A DNA stretch of 64,000 nt from Trematomus loennbergii (taxonomy: Eukaryota > Chordata > Actinopteri > Perciformes > Nototheniidae). Positions within the stretch are counted from its first letter, which is position 1. Every line of letters begins with the position of its first letter. The position numbers and the translations under genes are program-made. Where the stretch lies: NCBI GenBank assembly GCA_012861695.1, contig JAAOOA010000060.1:3981183-4045182 (forward strand), given 5' to 3'. Of the stretch, positions 49,522 to 61,600 are shown in pieces. The notes under the pieces were generated by a model, which saw only the letters and a program-made list of their open reading frames with translations, was not told where the DNA came from and did not search any database.

Positions 49522-49845
49522 TTAACTCTGCCAACTCAGCCCTTGAGTCTTGGTTACCTGACCCAGAATGAGGACCTCCCGCCATAGCAAACTGGAAACT
49601 GGTAGCAGATGGGACAGAGTGGCTCCGTTCCCTGACACCCCTGGCATTCCCTCCCGCTCCCACCTAATAGCCTCACCTCGGACCTCAAGCAAGGTGGCAT
49701 TAGGGTGGCGTCGGACAAGCTGCTTTAATTCCCTGCGTAGAGAACAATCACATACATGTTCAACGAATTGGTCACGCAGCAAAACATGGGAATTAGGTAG
49801 GCCATTAGGAGCATTATGGCGCGTTTCCACTACAGCGCGGAGCAC
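49522..49845 (-). pseudogene. Gypsy gag C-terminal part
   Basis: Contains HVLLRDQFVEHVCDCSLRR and LEVRGEAIRWERE, the capsid C-terminal pattern of Gypsy gag (L.dqFv.gl.d..lr..l). The first codons (above 49816) are not gag but part of the inserted MITE. Gag resumes beyond the MITE at 50566-50740 in matching phase. Confidence 0.8.
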
Positions 49846-50565
49846 GGTTTAAGAGGGCTGTGACGTCAGCGGCCCGTTTTTGGTTGCGTTTCCACTTGGC
49901 CTAGTACCGGCCGGCGGGTCCTAATTCACAGTTTTTCTGGCCTCATAAAATCGTGGTTCTAGGGCCAGAGACAACGAGGCTGAGTCGGGCTGAGTATGCT
50001 AAACTAGAGAGAGAATCGCTGGCAAGGGGGCTACAACTACAACAAGATGGACATATTTGACCGTGATTTAATTGTAATACACGTTTCAAAATGATGCCGA
50101 AGTAACAACATACTGATACCGGTTAGTAAAAACCATGAATTAATGCTTTGACAAGTCTGCAGACAGACGAAAAACCTTTTAAAATGCGTGTTTTCTAAAT
50201 GGAGATTGGCTAAGCTAACGCAGTATATGCTCCGACCGTCCACACTCACAACAACGGCCTATACAGACGTAAATAAAGCAGCGACTGTATTCGCCATGAC
50301 ACAGGCAGTCTGTGGTTTGTACTTGTTTAACTTTGTCTAGTTTCTGAGAGGAGCTGTGAGCTCTGAGTGCTAACAGCTAACGGCTGTGTTGTTTTTCTGG
50401 GGTTCTCATTGAAGATGACGTCACGGCTCCGCCTACACTGCGTTACTATAGATACTACCCCAGTTCCTAAACTGTAATGGAAATGCGCCATAAAGTGAGC
50501 CAGTCCTAACGAGGCCTAGCCATACCGAGCGAGGCCGTCCGAGGCCGTGTAGTGGAAATGCGCCA
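49817..50565. mobile_element. 749-bp Harbinger-like MITE in Gypsy gag
   Basis: Ends TGGCGCGTTTCCACTAC and GTAGTGGAAATGCGCCA are mirrored with one difference, and TTA flanks both sides (49814-49816 and 50566-50568). The Gypsy gag frame resumes in phase. Further copies of GCGTTTCCACT/GGAAATGCGCCA lie just inside both ends. The interior 50025-50395 matches the core of the 18.6 kb MITE, although the terminal repeats are unrelated. Confidence 0.87.
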
Positions 50566-50759
50566 TTAGTCACAACCCTGTCCATCAAACACATCAAGGC
50601 ATGGGACAATTCCTGCAATGTCTCACCCTCATTTTGCTTTCTGGAGAAAAAGCCTTCCTGCAAAGAAATGTAGGATTTGGAACACCCATATAACTCCTGC
50701 AATATGGCTATGGTTTGGTCGGGGTCCTCCCTTTCTTCCTAGGTCTGTATTTAAAATTC

Positions 50760-51430
50760 CTCCCTTGCCTCACCCTCCAAATGATCATATAGAAATAGAA
50801 AAAAATAATAAAAAACCTAACTCAAGCAAAACCTAACTGTAGCAAAACAGCAGCTGATACCACCTAGTAGGAAACACACATTGTACATTAGATTACAATA
50901 CAAAAGTACACATTTAAATCTTTTAACTTTATAAATTAATTATAAACTTACCACTACTCAGTATGATTAGGACCAACACACATTCCTCCAGGTTAACAGG
51001 ACTTCAGGCATCACATTTGGCAAAGGAACACCAGGTGGACCAGGATACAAGCTGACACAGGTCTGAGTCTCCGTACTCCTCGCAGAAAACGTCTGGGTGG
51101 CTGCTGATCGCTCCCTCTGCCTGGGAGAGAGCGTCTCCGCGCCACGGAATTTCCCACGGTCTGCCTGACAGCATGGAAACCAGGACGCTCATACAATTAA
51201 TGTAATTCAGTGCTAATATAAGATGCACATGAGGAATATTAAGTTGCTGATCAAACATGACATCCAGTATCTGACTATTTACCTACCCTTAAGGTGGCCA
51301 TGTGGCAACAGGCAGGCAGCAAACAATGATGCCACAGGTGCATTAAATACCCCTGAGTTAATTAGGGGTTGGCTCTGGGGGAGGAGTGACCTACTTTAGG
51401 TGATGGTGAGTTCAGGGCCTAGAGATGAGT
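50760..51430. other. Junction between Gypsy and DIRS right part
   Basis: The right limit of the Gypsy element is unclear. 51045-51190 is an inverted copy of DIRS RNase H-region sequence at 51685-51830. 51285-51420 is unassigned. Confidence 0.5.
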
Positions 51431-52160
51431 GTGGGACAGTTACCTGAACCCAGTGTTCCTGCTACAAGAGCAATGTATATTCCCGGCAAATTGAACAGAG
51501 GGGCTCGCAGAGCGCAGGATCACCTCCCTCTGGGGGTAGACGCGTTCGCACATCGGCCGTGGCCCAGGGTGCTGTTATACGTTTTCCCACCAGTTCCGCT
51601 GACCCCTCGGTTCCCGGACCGAGTGCGGGAGAAGCGGCTATCAGCGGTCCTGATAGCCCCGGAGCGCACGGGAGCGTCCTGGTTTCCATGCCTACAGCGT
51701 ATGCTGTCAGGCAGACCGTGGGAAATTCCGTGGCGCGGGGACACTCTCTCCCAGGCGGAGGGAGCGATCAGCAGCCACCCAGACGTTTTCTGCGAGGAGT
51801 ACGGAGACTCAGACCTGTGTCACGCACACTGGTGCCTCAGTGGGACTTGGCTTTGGTGTTACGTGCACTGAGAAAAGCCCCATTTCAACCTTTAGATCAG
51901 GTTCCCCTTAAGGTTTTGTCAGCCAAAGTAGCATTACTTTTAGCGCTGACATCAGCAAAAAGGGTGAGTGATTTGTCTGCCCTCTCTGTGGCTCCGTCAT
52001 GTCTCCGGATCCAAGGAGATGGCAGCTCAGCTGTTTTGTCAGTGGAAGACATTTGCACTGCTGCATCTTGGTCTGCCCTGTTCGTTTATTCAATTGTATT
52101 TGAGGGATGTCTCCCATTCCTCTCTGACACACCTGTACTGAGTGTCCTGTCAGAGTGAGT
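51425..52160 (+). pseudogene. DIRS RNase H end and tyrosine recombinase
   Basis: In two overlapping frames: YIPGKLNRGA and LGVDAFAHRPWPRVLLYVFP (RNase H end and linker), LIAPERTGASWFP, then from about 51850 LALVLRALRKAPFQPLDQVP and LSAKVALLLALTSAKRVSDL, the box around the first catalytic Arg of DIRS recombinases. The C-terminal piece DICTAASWSALFVYSIVF corresponds to the helix near the catalytic Tyr. The stretch between, which holds the HxxR box, is deleted. The recombinase normally integrates the circular DNA copy. This one is inactive. Confidence 0.8.
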
Positions 52161-52622
52161 GACGCCAGCTGTGCGTCTCTCGCCTGCCTCTCGGCACGCA
52201 GAGAGCGGCCCTTTTTCCCTCTTATGAGAGGGATGTTCCCTTTTTTTCCTCTCTGACACATTTTGTACGGAGTGTCTTGTCAGAGAGTGATGTCAGGGAT
52301 CCAGCTGTGCGCTCTCTCCTGCCTGTCGGCACGCAGAGAGCTGCCCTTGTTCCCCCTCTTTTATCGCTGGACAAAGTGTGACCTTCGTCTCTACTTTTTC
52401 ACAGCGGCAGGTTTGTATTGTTCCCAGCCTTCGTCCCCTCATGGAAAATATTCATGTTATGCTATATTCCAGGGACTGTGATGCGCCATTCGCATGGCGC
52501 GATAGGCATGGCGCAATAGGCATGGGTTATTATTTGAGTAGGTGTGTCTGTGCTTCTGGTACCGGGCAGACCCAGTGGGGCGCAGACTACATCCTGTAGG
52601 CGAAGCCATATACGAAATAGAA

Positions 52623-52918
52623 CTGAAGTTACCTACTGTAACTCCAGCTTCTATGAGTATAGGCGTAGCCCTCTAAGTTCTGGGCCCCACTGGCTCCACG
52701 AATAGCTGACGAAAAGCTGTTTGTGTGGGAGCAGATTGTCGGGCCTCCTTCCTATTTATACCGGAAGTGAGTCTGAAGGTGGGGCCCACCTCGCAGGTAG
52801 GCGTGGACTACAAGTGTTTTCAGTGCTGCGCGGGTGCGCAGGGGATTACCCAATAGCGATAGCCTTAGAGGGCTACGCCTATACTCATAGAAGCTGGAGT
52901 TACAGTAGGTAACTTCAG
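52623..52918. repeat. 55-bp perfect inverted repeat around the DIRS right end
   Basis: 52623-52677 is the exact reverse complement of 52864-52918. The right terminal repeat (52730-52866) lies between and just overlaps the right arm. The arms contain ACTCCAGCTTCTATGAGTAT. Such complementary segments near one end are expected of DIRS elements, whose inverted ends are templated by an internal region. Confidence 0.85.
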
Positions 52919-52919
52919 C

Positions 52920-55440
52920 TCTGCTGTGGAGATCACACACAGTGAAAATTACAGAAGGACGTGCAGTAAACACCACTCAGCAGGACAACCTTTGTTATTC
53001 AAACGTTACCTTTTGTATTTACTCATTTCATTGCCTTTATATTATAAATGATGCATTTGAAGTTATTTGGGCATAAAGATACTTTGGTCTCCATTCTGTG
53101 ACAGATGTAAAGATGTGGTTAAACTAGGTGCACGTCACATACTGTTAAACTGCTTCACCCAATCGTCTCGCAGAGCTCTCTGCTTCATCAAACTGACTAG
53201 AGCCGAGTGTTCATGACACGTATACTATTTAACAAGGAGAGGGAGGCCATTTGTCTTTTTTCTGTCCTTGCTTGAATTAAAATGTAATGCTGGCACTGAA
53301 ACATTAAATTGTAACCAGTATTTATTTTACAATAACTATTACTGCATAAGCAACCAAAGCCTCTGTGAAGTACTGACTGAATCTATTTTTAACTCCAAAG
53401 TCTTTTGCTGAACATCTTGTGTACAAAGACTACAGGTAAACATGATATTAGTGACCTTAACAACAACATTATAATCAGTTCTATGGCAACCATATCACAA
53501 ACATTGCATGAAGGCTCCAAAGTCAGAGATGTTGAATTAGGGAGCTAATGGTGAATTATTTGAACTAACATGATTGCTTCACTCAGAAAAGCTTGTTGCC
53601 AGGAAACTGAACCGACTTTTGTCACAGTGACACGATGCTGGCTGCATGTTCATAACGTTTGTGCCTGATTACTCAAACACATGCCCTGCGGAAGCAAAAC
53701 GAGTGTTTGACATCTGTTGTTTTTAAGAATAGAATACAATGTGTGTGTATGTAGACTGCCTTAAAGAATTTAGCAGGGTGTGAGTAAGAATTTCTCCTAA
53801 CTTAGTTGTCCCAAAGATTGTGGAGTGAGGAAACTACAAAAGGATGCATTTGAGTAACTATTCCTTATTCTTTAGTCCAGCAAACATGGAAACTGAAAAA
53901 CTATTCTCTCACCATGCAAGTATTCAATGGACCAGTAGGTACTTCTGTATGGTGTACCAGCTTAATAAAATGAATATTATTTGTCAAGGGGCAGGTTGCA
54001 AATAATACTGGTCCAACACAGGCAGGCCAAAGCATGAATATAAAATATATATTAAACATTACGAACACATGCTGTTTCAGTAAGGGTTTATGTTAACCAA
54101 CAATCAAAATATCATCATTTTTTTCAACAATATAAACCACAGCACTGAAAATCCAGTTATATCTAACTCAGGACAAAACAAGGTGCTTAGGCTATCTTTT
54201 TGTTGTTAATTTGTGTATGGAGTTTTGGTTAATTGGCCAATGTGTTGTTGAAAAAGTGTGTGCTTTCAGGAACATTCACTAATGTGCTCAATTTAATATA
54301 TTTGTCTAATAAAACAATGCATGACACATGCCATTTTAATGTTCTTTTTAAAGATATAAATTGTAACATCACACATGGTGCATTGCAAGAGTCATGGCTC
54401 TGTTTTTGCTGCTTCAATTTAGATTATTCATTTTAATTGTGTATTTTCAGCGATCAGAGGGGTTTCTTTTTTTTTTTTAAAGACATGTCTATATTTAACC
54501 ATTCAACTCATATTTTTATTTTATTATATTGCATTTTCTTGCATTATTTGTTTCTAATTTGTAGAGAAATGGCTGAACCGCATTAGCCATAGTATTGTAG
54601 TTGTATTGAGGCTACTCTATGACAGGTTGTGTATAACACATCTGACATCTGATAATATCTGCCTTATGCTAAGAGTGGGCTAGCCTGGCCACCAGAGATT
54701 CAATCACTCGATCGAAATTTGAGTCTTCAATAAATTAATCCATAATCAAATATTCTAACATACAGTCAATGGGGGGAAGGCAGAACTAAATATGAGGGAT
54801 TGCAATCGTATTTCAGGAAAATAATTGTCCTACTGTTACACTTTGGGGCCTCCGTAGCCTACACAGAGATTAGTGAGAATTGTTTATTTTTTCTCTAATT
54901 TGGGTGAACATCAGTTACCCATAGGTTTAACCCTAACTTTCCCCTGACATAATAACTATAGGATACGCACCTTTAAAATGTTTTGGTTTTTACCATAGGT
55001 TTTTACTACAGTATAAGCAGAGTTGATAGTAAAAACGTCGCGTGACGTGGTGATATGGTGTAGTAGTCATCATTCAGACTTTGGCCTGCCCCTTGCAACA
55101 CACACACACTAACACATTTCCAAACACTTCCCCTCCCCAGTGTTACCCCCGTTAGTGTTGTATACTTAGCCCAGGCCAGAGTCAGGAAAATATCGTTGAA
55201 ACATTTACATTAACATATAATTTGTTCTCGCGTTTGAATACACAAAAAAAGAATACAGCATGATGTAGCAAACATATGATTTAAACTATGCTTAAATATG
55301 GATTATTGTTCCCGCTTAAATAGCGTAGGTGCTTGAAAATGATGATTTCCATGCAGTTTTCCATGGTCCCTGTGTGTTATCAGTGGGCTGATGTGAGCAG
55401 GGAGCGCCTCGCATTCACTTCCAGGTGCAGGCTGCTGCGG
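52920..55440. other. Intergenic region upstream of p4hb
   Basis: AT-rich, no exon-like frame or clear repeat. It becomes GC-richer from about 55380 toward the p4hb promoter. Confidence 0.5.
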
Positions 55441-55481
55441 TCCAGTCACAATTCAACACGAACTGCTTTCGGCCTGATAAA

Positions 55482-55492
55482 TGCGCATGCGC
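55482..55492. promoter_or_regulatory. NRF1-type site in the p4hb promoter
   Basis: TGCGCATGCGC is the palindromic NRF1 consensus, about 190 bp before the p4hb ATG in a CpG-richer segment without a TATA box. A CCACG half-site follows at 55529-55533. A full ER-stress element (CCAAT-N9-CCACG) is not visible. Confidence 0.6.
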
Positions 55493-55680
55493 ACTACGGC
55501 TGACCCCTCCGGTTTCTGCGTGCGGTGCCACGTTAGTAGCGGTAGACACAAAATACCAGCTACTCTCCCAACCTTAAACAAGGAAGAAGACCAAAACTAA
55601 GACCACTTCCACAGCTAACCTGTAGCCGACGGTGTCTGCAGCTCTAGTCTCTCTGCCAAGAACAATACTCGACGCTTATC

Positions 55681-58600
55681 ATGTTGAAGCTTCTGCTCAT
55701 CTGCACACTGGCTGTGGCCAGCAGAGCCGAAATCGTTGAGGAAGATGATGTCCTGGTACTGAAGAAAAGTAACTTCGAGGAAGCTCTGAAAGCTCACCCC
55801 AACATCCTTGTGGAATTCTGTAAGTAACAGTGGCTACTAAGTATCTCCAGCTAACGCTAAATGTCTCCGACAGACTCACCAGGTGCCCTGCTAGCTAGCT
55901 TAATTCAGCCTGGGTTAACGTTAGCATTAAACTTTGACACTTGTGACAACTTGCTGCTCTTAGCGGCTAGCTAACTGCTGTCTGTCTTTACTGTTGCCTC
56001 TATGTGCATCTAGTTCACTTAGTTTACAACCAGCTATTTCACCGTATTTAAAACTGAGTAACAATATGAAGGGGCATTGTTTATCACAATGCGTTTTCTC
56101 GTTGTCAGAGTATCTTTTAGCACCGTATATCGTTGTGGACAGTGACTGGATTCTGATGCGGATACATAACTTGGCACATCGCACTAACACCAAACTTGTT
56201 GTTTTTCACTTCTAGACTTACATTTGTTGCAACTTTTGTTTATTCATATGCTTGCTTTAACTTGGCTATAGCTGAAGGATATACATGGCTAATATTACCG
56301 CAACATATTGCATTTGGTGTGATCTGCCAGGGCCTGCATTGTCACATTTGCCTTCGGTATAAAGCTGTTAGAATAGTTTAGCAATAACGCTGAAAGTAGC
56401 ATAAAGTGAAAAGGAGTCACTATTTGTAAGTCACGAAATACGGGGCTTTTAAGTTTCGATTGCCTGCTGTGGTTTCCTACTATGTGTTTCAGTTGTTGTG
56501 TAGGTCGGAAGGCTCATTCACTGTCCTTTTCATGCAGTTCTTGACTTATTTTCCATAATAATAATGTGATTGGTTTGCGTGTCAAAGCACACGCTTTATT
56601 GAGCGACTTCTTCATTGCCTGCAGGCCCATCCCGCTATACTTTTGTCAGATTGTTGACCTGCTCACAATTCAGTGAACCAGTGAGAGATGGCCGTGGGGA
56701 AGCTCTCCAGTGAGCTCAGGAGGAGGGATATAGGATTTTTTTTCTTGCCCACGTACTCGTAAACTGGGCGGGACCTCAGTTGGATGGCGGAGCTAGGTTG
56801 ACGTGTACTTTACAAAAGTTCATCTGTGTGTTAATATTGGTTGCACTGGAACAAGGAAGTGTTGTACTTTGTCAATTATTTAAGGTGATGCAATGCAGGT
56901 CATTTTATTGTACGTGTCATTTCTGAATAGGTGATTATCTCTGTGGAGTTTGTGCTTAGACCTTTCACATGCACAATTGGGCACCATTTAACATGTGAAA
57001 CCACAGTAGTAATTAAATTATCCTGCATTTTATGGCAGTTTGCTACTTAGCCATCCTGATAGCAAAGAAACAGTTTGGACTAAACGGAAATTCAAACTTT
57101 AAAAAAAGATTGCAAACTAACTTCAATAAATTCTTGTCATTAAACGTACCAGAATACCACTTAATGAATTGGTCGATAGTAGAGTGTATTTATATGAAGT
57201 TAAGTTTGTTAAATGTCATGTATCTAGGGCCCAAGCTGACACCCACTGCTTGTTTTTGACAAGCAGTCCAAAACTTAGTCATATTAAAGTTATAATTTTA
57301 AGAGGGATATAAGAATCTAATCCTCACATTAAATAAGCTTACTTCATTAAGTTGACGGATCAATTCATTGTCATAACTGAGTTATTCTAATGCTTGTAGT
57401 CTTCAAGTTATTCAGTGTTTTTGTATGGTTCATCATCAGAAAGATCCTTTTTAATTTGATGATTTTAAGCTCTAAATGTAATTTTCCATTTTATTTTTAT
57501 TTTAAACCTGGAGTTTTTCAAAAAATGGTATAGGTCAACTTGAATTCATCCTGAAAGATTTGTTTGTGCCAATGATCACCCTTAAGGTCAGGTTTACATT
57601 GCAATCATCTCTGTGTGCCCGCTAAACGTCCCCCTAACTCCTGCAGATGCCCCATGGTGCGGTCACTGCAAGGCCCTGGTTCCAGAGTACGCCAAGGCCG
57701 CCGGCATGCTGAAGGCCGATGGCTCAGTGGTGCGCCTGGGTAAGGTGGACGCCACAGAGGAGACTGAACTGGCCCAGGAGTATGGCGTCCGGGGATACCC
57801 CACCATCAAGTTCTTCAAGGGTGGAGAGAAGGAGTCACCCAAAGAGTACTCTGGTGAGCATCATTGTGATTTTCATTCATGCAGACTTGCTCGCTTGATA
57901 AAAATTACTGAGAACTTAGAAGCAGTGGAGGGGAAATACATATTTTTCTATACTGCAAACAGGGTCTGTTGATATTTTCTATACTGGTATGTTAGATTGA
58001 GATCTAATGACGATCATATAACTTTCTTTAGATTCAGTAAAACAACCATTTAAAATGAACCAGTCTTTTTCCCACTGTGTACCTTTTAGTTTTCTCTACT
58101 CCATTTCACCTTTAATAAATTAGAGATTTATTCAAATAGTGATGTAATCTTGAGTAACTCCTGTCATAGAGTGAATATTTTTTCTTAGTAAATTCTCATG
58201 AAAGGGTCCAAAAATGCAAGAAAGAATCTGCTCTGACAACTAAAAGCGAGCCCTATTGGCCCTCTTGTAATATGATCTGCACAGCAGCATAAACTGAAAG
58301 TCAGCCAATCAGCTTTGAGGAACTCTACTTACTGTAGACAAAATGTTGGCTGGGCCCTCCCCACACGGCTCTGTGAGCCAGCAGAGAGATGTGCAGTTCT
58401 TCACGTTGCCTCTCTGCTGGCCTGGGCCAGGCCCGTTTTGGAGGGAGGGAGTAGGTTAGGGAAATGACTGCCACAAAACCCCACCGCTCCAACACTCAAT
58501 TGCAACCCTGTTGCATCACAGTTTCAATTTAACAGCCAGGTTTATTTGAAGTCCACTTTAATTGCAGATAGGGCTGCAATTTATAATTATTTTTTTATCG

Positions 58601-61600
58601 ATTTTTAATCTGCTTATTTTCTAGATGAATATTTTTCGTCTATAAAATGATGGAACATTTTTAGAAAATGTCCATCAGTGTTTTCAAAGTCCAAAATTAT
58701 ATTCACTTGAATATAATATGAAAACATAGAAAAGCAGGAAATAGCCTTGTGTATTTTTTGGCATTAAAAACCATTAACTGTTTGTCAAAAATAGTTACAG
58801 ATTAATTTTGTTGATCAACTAAAGGATTATTATTATTTTTGTTTTGTTCTTGCCGTTTAAATATTTTCTCTTGAAAATGCACACAACAATAAATGCATGG
58901 ATGTCTCTTTTCCCGCACCAAGGCAGGTGTTAACTCTCTTAAACATCTGCATTTCCTGAATAAAAAGGATTTAATTATTTAAATTGAGGTCAGGTTATCT
59001 CTTTGGTTTGTTCAACTGTTTAGAAAGATGCAACCTTCTCTCCTTATACGCATAAAGTTGATCAAATCTGCATGTTTTGAGTTTAATGTTTCAAGTTAGC
59101 ATTTGACCAGTCCCATGATGTCTGCATACAGAGGTGTTTGAGTTGTTGTGTTGTGTTGCAGCTGGCAGGACGGCTGACGACATCGTGGCCTGGCTGAAGA
59201 AGCGCACCGGCCCGGCCGTCGCAACCCTGGCCGGAGTCACCGAGGCCGAGTCTCTGATCGCTGACAGCGAGGTGGCAGTCATCGGATTCTTTAAGGTAAG
59301 ACTCTGATCTCTTAAAGGTGGGGTAGGTAATTCACTTCAGAAACACGTTTTGTTATATTCCATGGAATGCTCTTAACATCCCGATAGCAATGAATACATT
59401 AAATGCTTTGACAATAAATACATACAAAACATTTCATCTGTGGAAGCCGTGGCGCTGTAAAAAGCACGACCAATCATCTGAGCTGGCCCGGCTAAAATAA
59501 CTGGATGGCCTACCTGCCTGTCAGCCTTCCATTCGTGCACAAACTTATCTCGTGCCCTCATTGGTCATGTGCGCGTGTGTTGGAGGAGGGGCTCTGTAAG
59601 GAAGTCTGAAGGAAGGGGCAGATTTTTTTCGACTGCGTACTTTCAAATTCTAGCGCACTCGAGCTGGTTTCTCCATTCTTACCTACCCTACCTTTAAGTT
59701 CAGATTTTAAAAATACAATTTCAACTTTATTGATCAATTTTGCAAATACACAGAAAAAGACCCATCACATCAGTGTCCATAAAATGAATTCAAACTGAGG
59801 GCATAAAAAAAAACAGGAAGAAAGAAAAAAACACAAGTGGTCAATCAGGAATTAAGGTGTGTAGAAATTGGTAAAATTGTTGGGCTTTTTTACTTTTGCA
59901 ACATCTAAGTGATTTTTTTTGTGTTTAGTTTCATGTCATTAAGGAAACCAATACATACTGCTGACATTTTGCTGACATTCAAATAAAAGGCTACATTTCA
60001 CATTATCATATGTTAAGACTGGAAGGATTTGCTCATTGTAAGTTAACCAATACTGGAAAGCATCCCAAAATGTTTGAACTAAAGGAAAAGAACAGGCATT
60101 CTAGTGTTTCAATATCGAGTTAGAAAAGGAGCGTATATTAAGTCTAACTTGAAACTGTGCAGATTTAAAGATGTATTGTATACCCACACGGTCAGATCAA
60201 GCTTTGATGTACGGCTTTTCCATTCTTTTCTTTTTGACCTATATTTCTAGTATAATCCTTGTCATTAAGCTAAAGAAAAATAGTGCAGTTTAATAAATCT
60301 GAATCACTGTGGATAACGTACACAGGGCTTTATCCTAATTAAAGTTTTCCTGTGTAGGATGTTGATTCTGACGGTGCTAAGGCCTTCGAGAAGGCAGCTG
60401 AAGCCACAGACGACGTCCCCTTCGCCTTGGCCACCAGCGATGACATTTTCGCCAAGTTTGAGGTGTCCAAGGACATCGTGGTCCTCTTCAAGAAGGTGAG
60501 TTGGCATGGATGGCACAGTACACGTTTACATGGATGCATATGCAAACCTTAGGACAAACTGTTTATATAAGACATATCGTGACAGATTCCCCATTAGTAA
60601 ATATTTGACATGTTTACTTGGAGTCATGTTGTAATGCAAATAGCTTAGTGGCCTTGCATAAGCTTGTGTAATCGTTAGCAGACGAGCTGCTGGGAGACAG
60701 CGCAGTGTGTTCGATGGTAATGTGATGCTGTCGACCTCACAGTATCCGCTCTCTGTTGCTAATCTCGGCTGCTCTGAGGTGCTTCTCCATTTTAGTTGTG
60801 CGCCTGCATTTGGGCCTGTTGCTCGCCCCGCTCATGTGGATGACCTCAGCATGTTGAGCTAATGGTGATGAAGGGTGAAGAGCTGTATTAGGTGATGGTG
60901 CGTCTTTATACCAGCGCCAGAGGATGAGTGAATGGCAGCTCAGTCAGGTCCAAATAGGCCATTTTTCCTTCTTTCCATGTTGTAGATCATTGCATTTACA
61001 CTATTTTGTACTTTTTAAATCAGAGGTGATGCTACTAATTAACTACAAACATCCCTCAGAAATCATCTAACTAACCTATCAGCACAACAGTATCTCAATC
61101 CGCGTGTGGATTTGTCAAATTGGGTCAAGGTCCAGTAGGTCCGTCAATAAGAAATTAAGCAACCGGATAAAGGGAGGGTGTAATTTACCTTTCAAAATGT
61201 CTGGCTCAGAACAGAAAATGACTCGACTTGCAGCGCAATTGCTCTACTTGGAGGAGGTTCAGCACTAGCTGAAACATTTATCTGATGTTGCCATGCTTAA
61301 ATATGACCACATCTCTTGAGTGTTCTTGCTAGAAGATCAAATATTTGGAACTCATAAGCAGCCTCTCTAATGGAGATGTGGACTTAAGGAATTGAAAAAG
61401 ATAATCAAACAATAATGTGGTGTTTTTTTGTTTAACCTTTTCAGTGAGTTTCTGCTCAGTGCAAGCTTCCTTTTTTTTCAATTCTTACCACTCTTTTAAG
61501 GTTGTTTTCCCACATCAGGAAAATCTCTAAATACTCACCGAATGATACCTGCTCAGCACCAAACAGACATAGACAAATAGTGAACATATTGGATCTCTTA

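Larger units (their letters stand above)
46020..50760 (-). mobile_element. Ty3/Gypsy LTR retrotransposon (reverse) inside the DIRS element
   Basis: Read right to left: gag (from about 50740, with GFFSRKQNEGETLQELSHAL, then FVEHVCDCSLRRELKQL at about 49780), a zinc-knuckle remnant with CRRC (about 49415), a protease with LVDTGS (about 49115), a long spacer, and RT parts with FASPIVLVKKKYGTLRMCID (about 47705) and WFSTLDLASGYHQV (about 46100). It stops within RT at about 46020. Integrase, RNase H and both LTRs are not identified. Three TIR transposons lie inside it. By family role it encoded the structural and replicative proteins of a Ty3/Gypsy element, and the copy is broken. Confidence 0.85.
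44447..52866 (+). mobile_element. DIRS-type tyrosine-recombinase retrotransposon, interior replaced
   Basis: Inverted terminal repeats of about 136 bp (44447-44582 and 52730-52866) bracket a gag-like region on the left (44685-45800) and RNase H plus tyrosine-recombinase pieces on the right (51425-52160), all in one orientation. This order is that of DIRS elements. The middle, where reverse transcriptase should be, is instead a reverse Ty3/Gypsy element carrying TIR insertions. The element is dead, but its ends are well preserved. Confidence 0.82.

Noticed and set aside
57032..57259. 75-codon frame in p4hb intron 1
   Set aside because: AT-rich intronic sequence with no conservation signal visible.
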